From: Diphasiastrum complanatum
Lineage: Eukaryota > Streptophyta > Lycopodiopsida > Lycopodiales > Lycopodiaceae
DNA length: 64,000 nt
Direction: 5' to 3'
Assembly (NCBI GenBank): GCA_029204225.1
Contig: CM055105.1
Span: 17,121,353 to 17,185,352 of the forward strand
The position numbers and the translations under genes are program-made. The notes beneath the pieces are model-generated. The model did no database searches and had not been told where the DNA came from. It worked only from the letters and a program-made list of their open reading frames with translations. Shown here in pieces: positions 25,601 through 39,596 of the stretch (position 1 is the stretch's first letter; the number at the start of each line of letters is the position of its first letter).

Positions 25601-28600
25601 CATTTCTGGCAACTGGTTACATACTGGTGGACGTCCTTTTTCATACTGGGCCAGGAAAATTGCCTACGAAGAAGCTCATAGGTCTTCTGTATGCCTGGGT
25701 GTCCCGCACTAGGATTGTCATGACATTCATATAGGACCCGCTGCCTATAATCCTCTGAATTGGGGACACATACTCTATCTCTATAGAGCAAGTACTCATC
25801 TTGAATGGAATATTGTTTCCATTTGAATCCTTGAGTCAACTGACCCTCAACCACTAGGGTTTGCTTGGGTAATACAGGCTCAGAATCCTCAACGTCATCT
25901 GACGACGTATACTCGGACTCATCATCATCCTCAACGGAAGCTGCCGTATTCTTGGATGAACTGGCAACAGCCCCGAGAACTGGTTATGGAGTCTGTAACT
26001 GTCTGCTCTCGACTGAGTTCCAGATAGTAGAGAAGAATGCATCATGCTGGCACTTCCCTCTCAAGGACTCGAGTAACTCATTACGAATCTGAGTAAAACT
26101 CAGCTCGTTTATCATAGGCATTCTGCTAAGGGCATCTGCTACTGTATTGAATTTCCCCCGTCTATATCTGATAGACATATCAAACTCTTGCATCAACTCT
26201 GCCCAACGAGCTTTCCGACCTCTAAGCTCAGGTTGATTGCAAAGGTATCTAAGACTCTGATGGTCTGTCAGGACCTCAAAGTTGGCACTATACAAATAAT
26301 GCCTCCAAGTCTTAAGGGCATGGACTATAGAAAAGAGTTCCTTTTGATAGGCACTGTACCTAGTCTGAGCTGGCTCGAGTTTTTTACTCTCGAACGCAAC
26401 TGGTCGTCCACCCTGAGTTATAGCACAGCACCAACTGCAAAGTCGCTAGCATCTGTTTCGACCACAAATGGCTGATTGGGGTCGACGACTTTTAAAACTG
26501 GTGCTGTAGCTAAGGCTGTTTTGAGAGCATCAAAGCTCTCCTGCTGTGCGGACTCCCAAATGAACTCCTTTCCCTTTCCCTTAAGGAGATTGGTCATAGG
26601 AACTGCTATCTGAGCATATTCCTTGACAAATCGTCTGTAATATCCCGCCAGACCAAGAAAGATCTGAAGGTCCAAAATATTCTGAGGTCTCAGCCAACTG
26701 AGTATGGCTTTAACCTTATTTGGGTCCATCTTAATCCCATCTGAAGAGATAATGTGACCCAAATATGCTACTTCTTCAACGAATAATTCACACTTGGATT
26801 GTTTAGCATAGAGCTTATGCTTTCTGAGCAGTCGAAACACCTTTCTGAGGTGTTTTAGAAGCTCCTTCCTCGTTTTGCTGTAGACCAGGATGTCATCTAA
26901 AAATACGACTACAAACTTACCCAAGTATGGTCTGAGGACACTGTTCATCAAGGTCATAAAGGTAGCTGGAGCATTTGTGAGCCCAAATGGCATCACCTTA
27001 AACTCATAATGACCGTGACGAGTCCTAAAAGCTGTTTTTGAGACATCTTCCGATTTTATACGGACTTGATGATATCCCGATCTGAGGTCTATTTTACTGA
27101 AAAATTTAGCCCCGTCGAGTTGATCAAACAACTCGTCTGCCCGAGGCATAGAATACTTATTCTTTATTGTGACCTTATTGAGGGCTCTGTAATCTACGCA
27201 AAGACGCATAGACCCCTCTTTCTTTTTCACCAATAGGACTGGTGAGGCCCATGGTGAACTATTGGTCTGAATTTGGCCTTTCCCAAGATAGTCTGTTAAC
27301 TGCCTAATAGTTTCTTCATCCTCTGTTCGGCTAACCCGATACGAAGGTTTAGAAATAGGTACTGTACCTGGTACTAGGTTTATTACATGATCTACCTCTC
27401 TGCTAGGTGGTAAACCATGTGGCAAATCTTCAGGAAAAACATCTTTAAATTTAGACAATAAAGTTTCTAATTTACTGATTTTCTGCTGTATAGAACTGGA
27501 AATAGAAACTTCGGGAATAAACTGAAAGTCATATAAGAATACCTGATGGTCCTCGTCTCCGATTAGCTGACAGAGGTCTGAACTGCAGACCATAGGACTG
27601 TTAGGAACATCATGCTCCCCATGCAACTGGATCTCTCGGCCTTTATGCTGAAAGCTGAGGATGTTCTCCTGATAGTTTCTGTGGAGGGAAGGTCCTAAGC
27701 TGTAGAGCCAATCTCTCCCAAGAACAACATCTGTGCGATCCAGGTGCATTATCTGAAAGTTTATTTCATCTTGGTACCCCTGAATACCAAGATTCAAATT
27801 ACTTACCATAGTTTCCCATATTTTTTTATCTTCACCCTTAGCTAATGAAACTATGTACCTATGCTCACTAGGTACTTCTGGTAGTTTAAGCTTTTTAACC
27901 AGGGTGTAGTTGATGAAATTATGGGTTGCCCCATCATCAACCATAACTCTTACTGACTGGTTACCAACTTTCCCATGCATACGTACTAGGTTATGCGGCC
28001 CAAAGCTAAAGGGTCTCGCTAGCATTGCAGAGGTCAGCTGGCAACAGTGTTCATGATCTTCATGATACACTTTGATCTGGGAAGCTGCCGAGTCACTGGG
28101 GAAACTTACAATTTGAACAAGATGAACTTGTTTCTTATCTTTCTTATCTTTTTTAGTGAAAGGCCCCTTGGGACAATGTCTGACTGTGTGTCCCTTGCCC
28201 ATACACACAAAGCACCAACGTTTTTGTTTGGCTTTCTCAAAATCATTTGGTTTTAAGGGCTGTATGAGTGAAGGGCGTTTCTGAGGAGCTTCACTTTTAA
28301 ATTTATCTTGATTCTTTCTTTTTTAAAATTTCTTTTTAAATTGAAAGTCTTTCTGAGGAGGCTGCTCAGAAAGTGGCTGTTGTCTCGACCTCTTCCTACC
28401 CACTGAATCATCATAGATTTGAGCATATCTGAGAGCTTGCTCAAGGGTAGTAGGCGAGTTTCTCTGGACCTCTACTTTATATTCATCTTTGAGGCCACGG
28501 ACAAATCCCCTGATTTTCTGATAATCATCCATATTTCTAATTTTTAAAAATGCTTCTCGATACTGCGAGATATATTGGATGAGGGACTTGTCCATTAGTG

Positions 28601-31600
28601 TTCTTTCCCAGGCTTCCCAGGCTCTATCAAGTTCATTTTTAGGTAGGAATTCTCTTAGGAAGGCTTCTTCAAAGGCCTTCCATGACCGGGGAGTCTGCCC
28701 AGTCTCCTGGAGATTTAACCACCACTTATAGGCCATAGGCCCTAAGGAAAGACTGGCCTCAATAGCTTGCAAATGGTCAGAGGTCTGTTTAAGAGCATGA
28801 ATGTTCTTCCATTTGCTGAGGAAGGTTTGTAGAATGTCTGCATTTCTATCCTTCTCTTCCCCATTAAAAGTAGGAGGCTTTAAATCTTTAAGAACACTGG
28901 GGTGAGACCGTAAAGTCTCTCCCGAAACTGATGGAAGTGGAGAAGGGGACAACTGAGAAGTGGAGGGAAGGCTTCCTTTCGCGGAACTCAAAATCAAGCT
29001 TTTGAGTTCAGCGAACGAGTCTTCCACACTAGACTTGAAATTGGCTAATGCCAACTTCAGTTCATCCACTTCTGTTACCAACTGGAGAAACTGCTCCTCG
29101 GTAACCAGTTCGTCGAGTTCTTCAGCGAACTGTTCCTGTTCTTCCATTTCCATAGGTTCTTTCCCTTTACTGTAAGCCAAGGCTTCTGTTTCAAGTTCGT
29201 CGAAGCCTCTCTCCGGGGGTTGATCAGGTCCCTGAGGAGTGGTCATCTTGGAAACTGAAAGAGAGGTACCTTAACTTCCGATGAAAAAAATCAAAAAGAC
29301 TAATTTACAACTGTACAAGGGAAAGTTAGCTGTTTCTGAGGACTGTACTTCCAAAGAAATTACAAAGAGGAACCCTCTCAGCTCTTTTCCCCAAGATTTC
29401 AGACCTGCTGTCCTGGAAAATGCCAGTTTGAAGCTTCAAAACGGTGCCAAATTTTCCGGTGCTTGAGTTGAGCAGCTGACTGATCTGATTTCAGGTGTGG
29501 GGCTCCAACAAACTGAGTGAAAACCGGAATTTTTTGTGTCTCTGCCCTCGCTGACTGGACAACCACCTGTTTGGCCCAATTTTCAAAAATTCAAGGCCCA
29601 ATACTCGCTTGAATTTTGATCTGACCTCAAGTAGTAGGTCGCTGGTCTGTAGCAATCTAGTTTGAAGTTCAAACTACTGAAAAATCTCAAAAATCAGGGA
29701 TGAAAATCCAATTTTTCAACTCTCTGTCCAGCGCCGACCCTGCTACTCTATTTATGATTAGAACTTACTCTAATCTACTCAGAACTTGCTACAATTTTCA
29801 GATCTGAGGGCTAGCTATACAGCGATGGATCTGCCCATCCTTTTCCCTTGAAATTCCGCTCAGATGACTCAGAATTTTACTGAAATTGCCTTGTCAGATA
29901 GTTGTCTCTACAGCGATGGATCTGTCTCAGAAATCTAACTCATATTCCAACTGAAAGCAAGATGATTCAATGGAGATTTTCATAGTAGAAAGCTACTCCT
30001 CCAGCGCTCGATCTGTCTCTCCTATTTTCCAAAGTTTTTAAGAGATTCTAAGCACTCTCTCTACGTTCTCCCAAAGATGGAGATGGCTCTGATACAAGTG
30101 TAATAGATCCTAACACCACAGTAGGGCAAACACTAACTGATCCACCCAACCTTGCCTACTCCCTGATATAGAGTAAGCCCCTCCTAGCCCAGTGTGAGGA
30201 CTGGTAGCATGCAACTGCCAAGTGTCGGCCACGTGTCACTGACGTGGCCGACTGCACGTCGAGACCCAACTGGGGGCCCTATCTTGCTGACAGGGTCCCT
30301 AGACTGTGTTAGGCCCGCCATGGCTATGGACCGTGTTGGGGCACACTACTCACACTGTCTTGCCCTGTTGGTCGTGTACGCTAAACACGACCCTGACTGT
30401 GGTATCTGACCTATCTGTGTTCTCTAGGGTTCGGCACTGGTTACGAGCTCGTAACACATATAGTACTAGCACGAGATCTAGCATGAGGAAATGCTCTAGA
30501 ATGATTGGACCCCATTGATTGCCTTTCTACATTAAGAATGGACCCCTAGATTTGCACCTCTCGTCATGATTGGACCTCATGATTTCCACTTCACAATTTG
30601 ATTGGGCCTCATGATGTGCACCTCTAAACATGATTGTTCCACATGTAATGCACCTCTTAAAGTGATTGGAATTGTGATCTACACCTCTAAATGTGATTGG
30701 ACCAAATGGATGCATTTCAATCCTAACATTATGTGACAAGATGTCACTATCTCACTAGAATTGAAGTTCGAGGCCTATTGACTATTCAAACTCAACATAA
30801 ATGAACTAAAATGATTAGGCCTACCCTCCACATGCTCCCATGTGAGATTTACATATGTACATGAAAGTATAAACTAATCAAGCTAGATTTTGCAAAATCT
30901 TCACACTCCTCAAAATTTAGTTTGATAAGTGTGCTAGTTCTCTCCAAAATCTTAAGTAGCCAAAAATAGCTTTTCAAGTAGATCCTTTGGAATGAACTTG
31001 ATGAAAAAATCAGCAATAAGTCTGAAATTGCAGCAATGTTACCATAGCCAAGACAAGGCTTCCTTGATTGAAAGCCATCTTCAAGCATCAAGAAGAGCTT
31101 TCCACCATTTGAGCACTTTTGCCATTGATTTCTTCCATCCTTGAAGAGCATGATTGATCCAAAAGCTCCTCCTCCTTGAAAATAGCTACAACTCCATGAG
31201 GAATTTAAGAGTCCTTGACTCATAAGGATTACAAAGATCCAACATCATGTTACCAAGATCTTGAGAATTAGTCATATCAAGATCGACACTTTTTAATTGA
31301 TCTAAAATCAATTTCAAACCATAAGCGCTCGAATCCCATCAGCTGGAGTATTGAAACCTGTAGGTAAAGGGAGCTCAGGAAGGAGGCCCTGAGGACACCA
31401 AGCAACGCACTTAGAAGGATTCACAGTGAGGCCCAAAGCCAAAAGCTGCTGAGAGAAATGTAGGAAAGCTGGAAAGACGTCATTAGCAGGTCCCACAATA
31501 TGCGTGTCATCAGCAATATACCCATGCCCTGCCCATCTGGCCTGGTCAATCGTAACAAGTAGGCCCTGACCCTGGTGAGTGACCCGGTGAACTCAAAACC

Positions 31601-34600
31601 AGGGTAGCATCTCCATCTGTAGGCTCCTGAACTATGGGACGTAGCCACATCCCCCTATCACCTGCGTGAGGTCAACCTCAGCCCACATGCCCCTACCAAC
31701 AACCGGCATGGTGTCGATGTGACCTATCAAAACTACCGTGATCGCTCAAAGCCCTGCAAAACATACACAAGCCATGCAAACATTCAATACGTTGCAAATT
31801 AGGGCTGAACTAATGTGAAACAGCAAAGATTCACAAATTAGAGCTAAACCGATGCTAAAAAGCAAGCACAACACGTAAGAAACCCTAAAATTGTGCCACA
31901 TGGGCCAAAAGAGAGTTCCAGCACTTATGTGGACAATGGAAAACATAGTCTATCATCTTACGACACATCGATCAAACAAATACAGCTCATTTCACAGATT
32001 AGGGCTAAAAAAGACACCAAAAAGCGAACTTGACATTCATAAATTGATCTACATGCACTACAGGCACAAACCGACACGACATTCCTAGCATTCTTGTAAG
32101 CATCTAGAAACACAGTTTGGCATCTAATGGCACCTCAATCTGACACCTGTAGCCTATTTCACAAGGAGGTCCAAAAAAATACACCCAAAAAAGGGAACCA
32201 CTCTCATAACTTCTTCTATGCGCCGTAATGGCCTAAATTAACATTGTAGGCATTTCCATATGCATGAGGAAACACAATGTAGCACTTTACTTCGCTTCAA
32301 TTTGACACCTACAGCTAGTTCTAAACAATCATGGAAATTGAAATGTGTAGGCAACAAAAACCTGGAATTGATTTCTCGCTCCAAACTTGTTTCATGTGCC
32401 CGATGTCGTGCCCACTTCGTCCCCCTCGTCAAATAGATAGTCGTAGCACCTTGGATCATCGCAATTGGATGTGCACAAAAAAATTTGCCAAATATTTTCT
32501 TCTCCTACACCCGCGTGGCCAACAGCAAAAAAAATTTGCATTCTAATGTAAAAAAAATTTGGGTTCCGAAGAGCCCGGAACGCTGGGCCAGCACAATGCA
32601 TTCCGCTGAAAACCATGAGATATATATATATCTATCTATCATAGTTGTTGTCCGCATTCTGGAACGCGTTCTAGACAGGTTTCTGAAAACGAACATCGCT
32701 TCATAAAGGAACTATTGCATGTTGCAGTTGCATTGAGGTGATTCGTGGTTGTTTATGAGTTGAGTCATCGCTGGAATTTGACTGCTTGTGGAGCAGGTTT
32801 GCTACAAGAGCCAACGGCGGTGGACCAAATCTATTTGTGGACAACGGAGGTGATGCCACTCTGATGATACATGAAGACTTGAAGGCAGAAAAGGCTTATG
32901 AGAAGGATGGTGCCCTTCCAGATCCATCCTCCACTACCAATCAGGAGTTTTAGATTGTGTCGACTATCCTTAAAGAAGCAAGAGTCAACAATCAGCAAGA
33001 AGTCAATGGAATTCAGAAAGGTACGATCAACAAGAAGACATTAGCGCACTAGATTGTTGGAATTAGGAATCGGGTGATATGTTGCACTCATGGAGGCCAC
33101 ACATATGCACTTAAGGGACATGAAGACAAAAGCTAGACATTGGGAAGTCATATGAAGCAGGTTCATATGAAAAGGGTGATGATATACAAAGGAAATTCTA
33201 CATCATCATACCAAGGAAGTTCTACATCGAGCATTGAAGACATTGAGATCAGAGTTTATCGTGGATCCTATATCATAATTGAGGATCTTTATTACATGAG
33301 TATCATGGAGGATAGACATGCAAAGTTATGCTATGCATAGTTGTTATTAGTAACAACGTAAACATTAAGGGGGAGTGTTAGAATTATTGTTCACATTGTT
33401 ACCCTTAATGTTGTTGTCTAGGATTAATTAGCATTATTGGGTCATGCCTGAGTGCTGATACTAGGGGCCTTTACCTATATTTAGTAAAGTCAAGTTAGAC
33501 TCAAGTTTGAAATTCTAGTCCTTGAATTGGAGCACAAGTTTTGCTATACATAGGTGTTGGGTGCTTTTACCATATTCAGAGACATCATTTAAGAAATTGC
33601 TTTAAACCTGCTTTTTCATTATCAGCATATAGACTTGATGCCAAAGTCTATAAGTATGTAGAGCGCCCTAGTCCATTTGTAATGGATTATGGGACATAGT
33701 TGGAGACTTGGAGTTATCTTATCACTTGTGTTCTCTCCCATGTGTTTGGCTATTGTTTAATCACAATAGGAATCCTATCTTGGTTGCTTGTATGAACAAG
33801 TCAGTTTTCTAACACATTCTAATGGTGCTTTTTTGAAATAAAAATAAGCACTAAAGGACCCTAGGGATCTTTGCCAAATACTCAGCACTATATAGGCCCT
33901 ATTTTTGCCATGTACTATACATGTACGCCCTGTTTTTGCCAGATCTGTGCATTGGGAATGTGTTAGACATATGGACTCTAGAACCTTAGAAATATGTCCA
34001 AACTAATCTGTGAATCGTAGAACCCTAGGTTACTAGTGTAACGGTGTTCGGGAAAGGTGACAATGTATAGGAATAGAATTGCCATCTTTTCCCAAAACCA
34101 GTATCACGAAATTCTTGATGATTTTTTATAAAAGCATATTAACCCTTTTATGAGTAACAGTCCTTAGAAAACCGAAAAGCCAGTGAAATTGCATCTATAG
34201 TTGCGAGTGAAATTGCCAATGAAACCGACATCTTTTCCAAAAACCCATATCATGAAATTTTTGACGGATTATTATTAAGGCATATAACCCTTATATGAGC
34301 AATAGTCCTTAAAAAACCGAAAAGCCAGTGAAATTGCATCTTTTTCCAAAAACCGGCACGTTTTTCCCAAAAACTGGCATCCTTTCTCAAAAACCAGCAT
34401 TTTCTGTTTTGAAAAAACAGATTGCCCATTTCAAAATCTGATTGCATATGTTAAATGTTTGCAGATTTTTATAAAACTTAAAATAAAATTGGTATTTATG
34501 GCCAAAATCTACATTAAATATATATCATAATTGCATAACACGTTCTGCTGCAATCATGTTTCGAAATACTAAATACTGCTTGGCTGCAAACTTTTGTAGA

Positions 34601-37600
34601 GTGAGGGTGATACAGATACTAAGGTCCATCTGAAAATTGATATAGCAACAGACTTCACCATCAAGGAACCCTTTTCGCGATCTACCACTGATATCATGCA
34701 GCATGAGAGCTTACTTTATCTATAGCAGAATTATGAAGTCCAGATATTAACATTATGAAACTAAATATGATTGAGAAATCTAATACAGTAATCATTGATG
34801 TACTGTTCTTCATCCAAATTTTGAGACTTTAGCCATTGTACAGAGTCCAGATCACTTGTCTTTTACAGCAATGAGATCATGAAGCAAGAAGCGTGTCAAA
34901 AGATGAAAAAATTAATGGGCCAAAGATTATTTCATCATCTGAGAGGTAATAACATGAACATTCAAATGATAGATCCTCATGTGGTACCCACTACTCACAA
35001 TATACCTGCAATGGACAAGTACAGAAGCACCTTCCAGGGATATACGTGCAGCTATCCATGCGGCCCCAGCTAGTATACCGTGAGCGTGCATCAACCATCC
35101 GCTATCTCCAAGGGCTGAGACGGCTGCTGTCATGCTACTTAGGTTACCACCTCCCCAACCCCATCCACCACTTCTCTGAAGATTCAATGCAACTAGATGG
35201 ATCAGGATAAACAGATGCCGTCATTACAATTTACGAGCCTTTTAAGGAGAATAAGGTAAGTACCACCTCTTAATACCAGCAGCCCTTAAATGATTTTAGC
35301 TTACTAGAAGTGAAGATGATCCATCAGAAGAGGCCGCGCCATGTACATCGACGTAATCTCGCAAACGTCCTAAACTATCACGCATAGCGTGAATATTATC
35401 TATTCCCAGGAATACAACCTGTCATAAAGCAGATGCAACAAAATTACTAAAACGGCAAAAGTATCGAACAGCCCGAAAACTGGCAACAGAACTTCCTTTC
35501 CTGAATTGTATTTGCATGATTGTCATGTTTTCAACAAGAACTAATAAGTACAATGAGAGTTTACGAGCATGCAAACCTCAGAGTGGAAATAATTTGCAGA
35601 GGACTCTGATCCACCACCCATAGCTCCATTAGCAAGAGCATTCTTTCTTGGCCTTGCATCTGCTATATAGAGCTTCCTGAAAAATTCAAACGCAATTCTT
35701 AGATGCCAAGTCAAGAGGAAAGACTAAATGGTTCTTGAAGGGCCTAAATTGATAAGGCTTCTGAAAAAATTTATACAGAACACAGTTGCACCACATTCCA
35801 ATATCTAGCATATACTCAGAATGCCATTCCAAGATATTTAGATATTGAACTAAAAGGGTCTCATTTGAGGAGGTAAATATGTGAAATTTCTAGTCAGGTA
35901 GGAGGTAAATATGTGAAATTTCTAGTCAGGCAATAATTTTCTTCCTACTTTGTTGCATGCGTCTAGTAAAAGATTATAATAAAAAATCAAGAGATATATG
36001 ACCACCTACTACATACTCTTAAAAATTTGTGGTATCCTCTAAAAGTACAGCGTATATCATAAAACCAGAAATAGGATCATAATCATAGTAAAGAACATTC
36101 AAAACCTGTTATTTGGAAGTTAGACCTGAAAAGATGCAGATTACACCATTTATGTAAATGTTTAAATTGTTATTTGTACAGGCTGAAATTGTTTTAAATT
36201 ATGTAACTCCAGAAATCTAGCGTTTCCCATAGAGTATGTGTATGTACTATGTATACAGAGTGAACGTACTTTATTTGAGATTACTCGAGTCTATTATTAA
36301 CATTTTCTAAAAGGAAGGACCAATGAAGCTAAATGAACACCTTTCCAACAACACCACAATATCCAAAGGTTGCAACAGGAAAATTTCCAATTCTTAATGA
36401 TATAAAACACAGACCTTCTTTGGAAATGCTTCTGAGAAATCGATGTGCAAAAGGTCGCAACAAGCTTCTCATCTGCATTGCTGCATATGTATAGTCAAGG
36501 TACAAATTGAAATCAGAATATTAGGAAGGATAACTTCAACCACAACAAGATCCCAAGAATGCAGTCATGCAACTCAAAGCTATCCTTTGACTCCTCACTA
36601 ACAAGTTCTATGATGCATTGTACATAATCTACTCTCGTAAGAACGTGCTCTGCCTACCAATTATAAGCTCCCTCAGAAACTTTTAAAAGAAAAGCATCTG
36701 CTTATGATATACTCATCTGCCATAAGGCATGATTTCTAACACACATCGGGATTCTTTTCCTGAAACTTGAAACTTTGCAGCATGAGATATTAGTATGAAG
36801 AAAATTGAGAACACTATAATCAAGAAAAGCATTTACATTATCATTGAATTGGGGGGGATCCATCAACCTAGAATCTTTATTTAATGACATTTAAAGTGAG
36901 ACAAGAATATTACTTTATCCTCCTTGTGTCATGCCGTCATATGCTTCAGAATCATTATATGAGTATAAAGCTACAAATAATGTTTCTGAAGGCTTGTGTT
37001 CAACAGCTAAAATTTTCTCATCACATTAAATCTCCAAGTTAACAAAAACAACTTCTTTAAAAGCTTTGCTCTAGTATCTTCCGGCTTCAACAAACCAATT
37101 TTCATGAACAATAAATGTCAGTTTAGACTTTTTTCAAAATTCGATGGAAATCTTTGAAAAGGCAAGTATTGGCAATTGCTCAGAGACCTGAAGCTTTTTA
37201 CATAACCAAATAAAAGAGAGATGATCAGAATACTGTTGGATAGCACACAATGACTTTCAAGTTTATTGGTTCATTTGGATCGATATGCCACTCCGCCTGA
37301 ACCTCTGCCACTCGCTGATCGCGTCTCTGTCCAGTAGGGGGAAGGGCCTGCTCCTGTTGTACAGCAGTAGAGAAGGCAGCAGCAGGGGCAGAGGAGCTAG
37401 AATGGAGGGCGGCAACCAATGGGGCGGAGGTAGCCGGTGGGGCAGAGGCAGCAGGTGGGGTGGAGGCAGTGGGTGGGGCGGAGGTAGCAGGTGGGGCGGA
37501 GGCCGCATGTGGGGCGGAGGCAGCAGGTGCGGAGGCAGTGGGTGGGGCGGAGGCAGGAGGTGGGGTGGAGGGGGAGAGCTGGAGGGCTGCAGAGGTAGGG

Positions 37601-37830
37601 TGGAGGGCGGCAGGCAAGTGGAGCGGGTGCAGCAGGTGGAGCGGGTGGGGCAGGGTGGATGGCGGCAGCAGGTGGAGGGCAGGATGAGGTAGGAGAAGAT
37701 GGAGGGGGGGGGTTGGGGGAGCAAGGGCTCCCCCTGGTTTTGCGGGCCATGGAGGAGGCCGGTGATGGAGGGGCGGTGGAGGAGGGCGGACCAGGGTAGG
37801 CGGGCTAGGACAGCGCCATCACCATCGCAG

Positions 37831-37879
<49 letters not shown>

Positions 37880-39318
37880 AGAATTATGACCCATCACTAT
37901 CCGCAGTCTGTCTGAGATACTATCTACTAGGTATCTGGGTACAATGGGATACCCAGCAGGATCCCGAGATAGAAAATGTGTCCGATAAAACTCTGTCTTC
38001 ACCCCAGATGAATCCTGCCAAGTGCTCTGAAGATATGCCCTGTATAAGTATCCTCTAATATACTGATGAGTACCAGCTGGTAGATCCGTAATGTGAATAC
38101 TCAATGTGGAGAGGAGACGACAGGCCTGGGAATACCACGAGAAGGAGTGCCCCTCAGAGTGTAGGTGCTGGGAGGACGACAGAGCTACTGCAGCATAGTG
38201 TGTACCTCTACCCTGGAGATCCTCTAGGCGCTGTATGAATGTGACAATATGGAACAGTGCCTCTATCTGAATAGGGGGGACGGCAAACTCTGCCAATATA
38301 ATATAATGTGGGATAGAGGGCTTAGCCCGTATCATCTGAGAGAGCATATGAATCTGAAGTCGTGAGATGCGCGCCCACTCGGTAGCCGTCAAGCCAGTAC
38401 TCCATGTCTCTGATGCATATAGAGCTGAGGGAACGACCATAGTGTCAAAGAGTCGGCACTTACTAGTCGCATCTCTAACATGTGAGCTGAAACATAATCT
38501 CTCCAACTCTACCAGCGATGCATAACCCTTCCGTAGTCGGGAAAATGCCGCCTGTCGCATGCTGAAAGTGGGACCAGAAAATACCACTTCTAAGTATGTG
38601 TAGGAGTCATCTACCTCAAGTGGATGCTCCTCCCATAAAAGCACCTGTCGCATCACGAAGGATCTAGAGGTGTTAAATACCATAACTTTGGTTTTGGCCA
38701 CATTCACTGATAATCCCCACTCAGTACAAAAAGAGTGAAGCGCGTCAAGATGCCGCTACAAACCTTCCCTCGTCCTCGAAAGCAAAACCACATCATCAGC
38801 CTATAATAGGATAGCGATAACGAGGTCACCCAATGTGCATCCCTCACCTCCCTTTGTCTGTATAACCTGCTCAAGCTCGTCTATATATAAACCAAAGAGT
38901 GTAGGAGAGAGAGGACATCCCTGCTTAACCCCAATGGTACTCTCTATCTCTGGTGATACAACTCCTGATACTCGGATACGACCAATAACTCGTATGTACA
39001 ATGCCACAACTGCCTGTATGATATCGTCTTGGAGGCCACGGTCCCGAAGTCTCTGTATCAGTAGATGTTGAGGCACAGAGTCAAAGGCCTTGCGGAAATC
39101 CACAAAGCAGCAATATACACGCTCTCTCCTGGCCTTAGCTTCCTCAATGATGGATCTCAAGGTGAAAATATGATCTGATGTGGTATATCCTGGTCTGAAA
39201 CCTGCCTGACCTATGGCATGCAATGCTCGGGTATCCATCTCTATACTGATCTCTGACTGAAGAATAGAACCATAAACCTTGGCAAAGAGGTGACTGATCA
39301 TGATGGTATGAGAGAGAG

Positions 39319-39399
<81 letters not shown>

Positions 39400-39539
39400 A
39401 TTGTGGCATGTGCCATCACTATGGAGGAAAAAAATTTAGAAGTTAGTAGTAACTAGTAGCTATTAGCAATAAACGTTAATCTTTATTAGTGGTTACTATT
39501 TAGTTAGAACTTGGTGGTTTAGGATTAGGGCTTAAATTT

Positions 39540-39596
<57 letters not shown>

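Larger units (their letters stand above)
24090..30456 (-). mobile_element. Complete Ty3/Gypsy chromovirus
   Basis: A 6.37-kb element with 358-bp LTRs (24090-24447, 30099-30456) that start tgtaatag and end cgtaaca, flanked by the 5-bp target duplication catat (24085-24089, 30457-30461). The primer site ttgtatcagagcc is next to the right LTR, so it reads on the minus strand. I count about eight LTR differences in 358 bp, roughly 2%, suggesting a fairly recent insertion. Domain order is gag, zinc knuckle, protease, reverse transcriptase, RNase H, integrase, chromodomain. Two in-frame stops and three frameshifts break the coding frame, so it is not autonomous. It sits in the intron that splits the MTM active-site motif, in the same transcriptional direction as MTM. 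Confidence 0.96.

Noticed and set aside
30505-30725. CRISPR-like array
   Set aside because: Units are degenerate with no distinct repeat and spacer parts, and the DNA is plant nuclear.
37263-37750. Three overlapping proline-, alanine- and glycine-rich frames on both strands
   Set aside because: A G-rich 15-bp tandem repeat whose length is a multiple of three keeps all frames open; only the LINE start interpretation has support.
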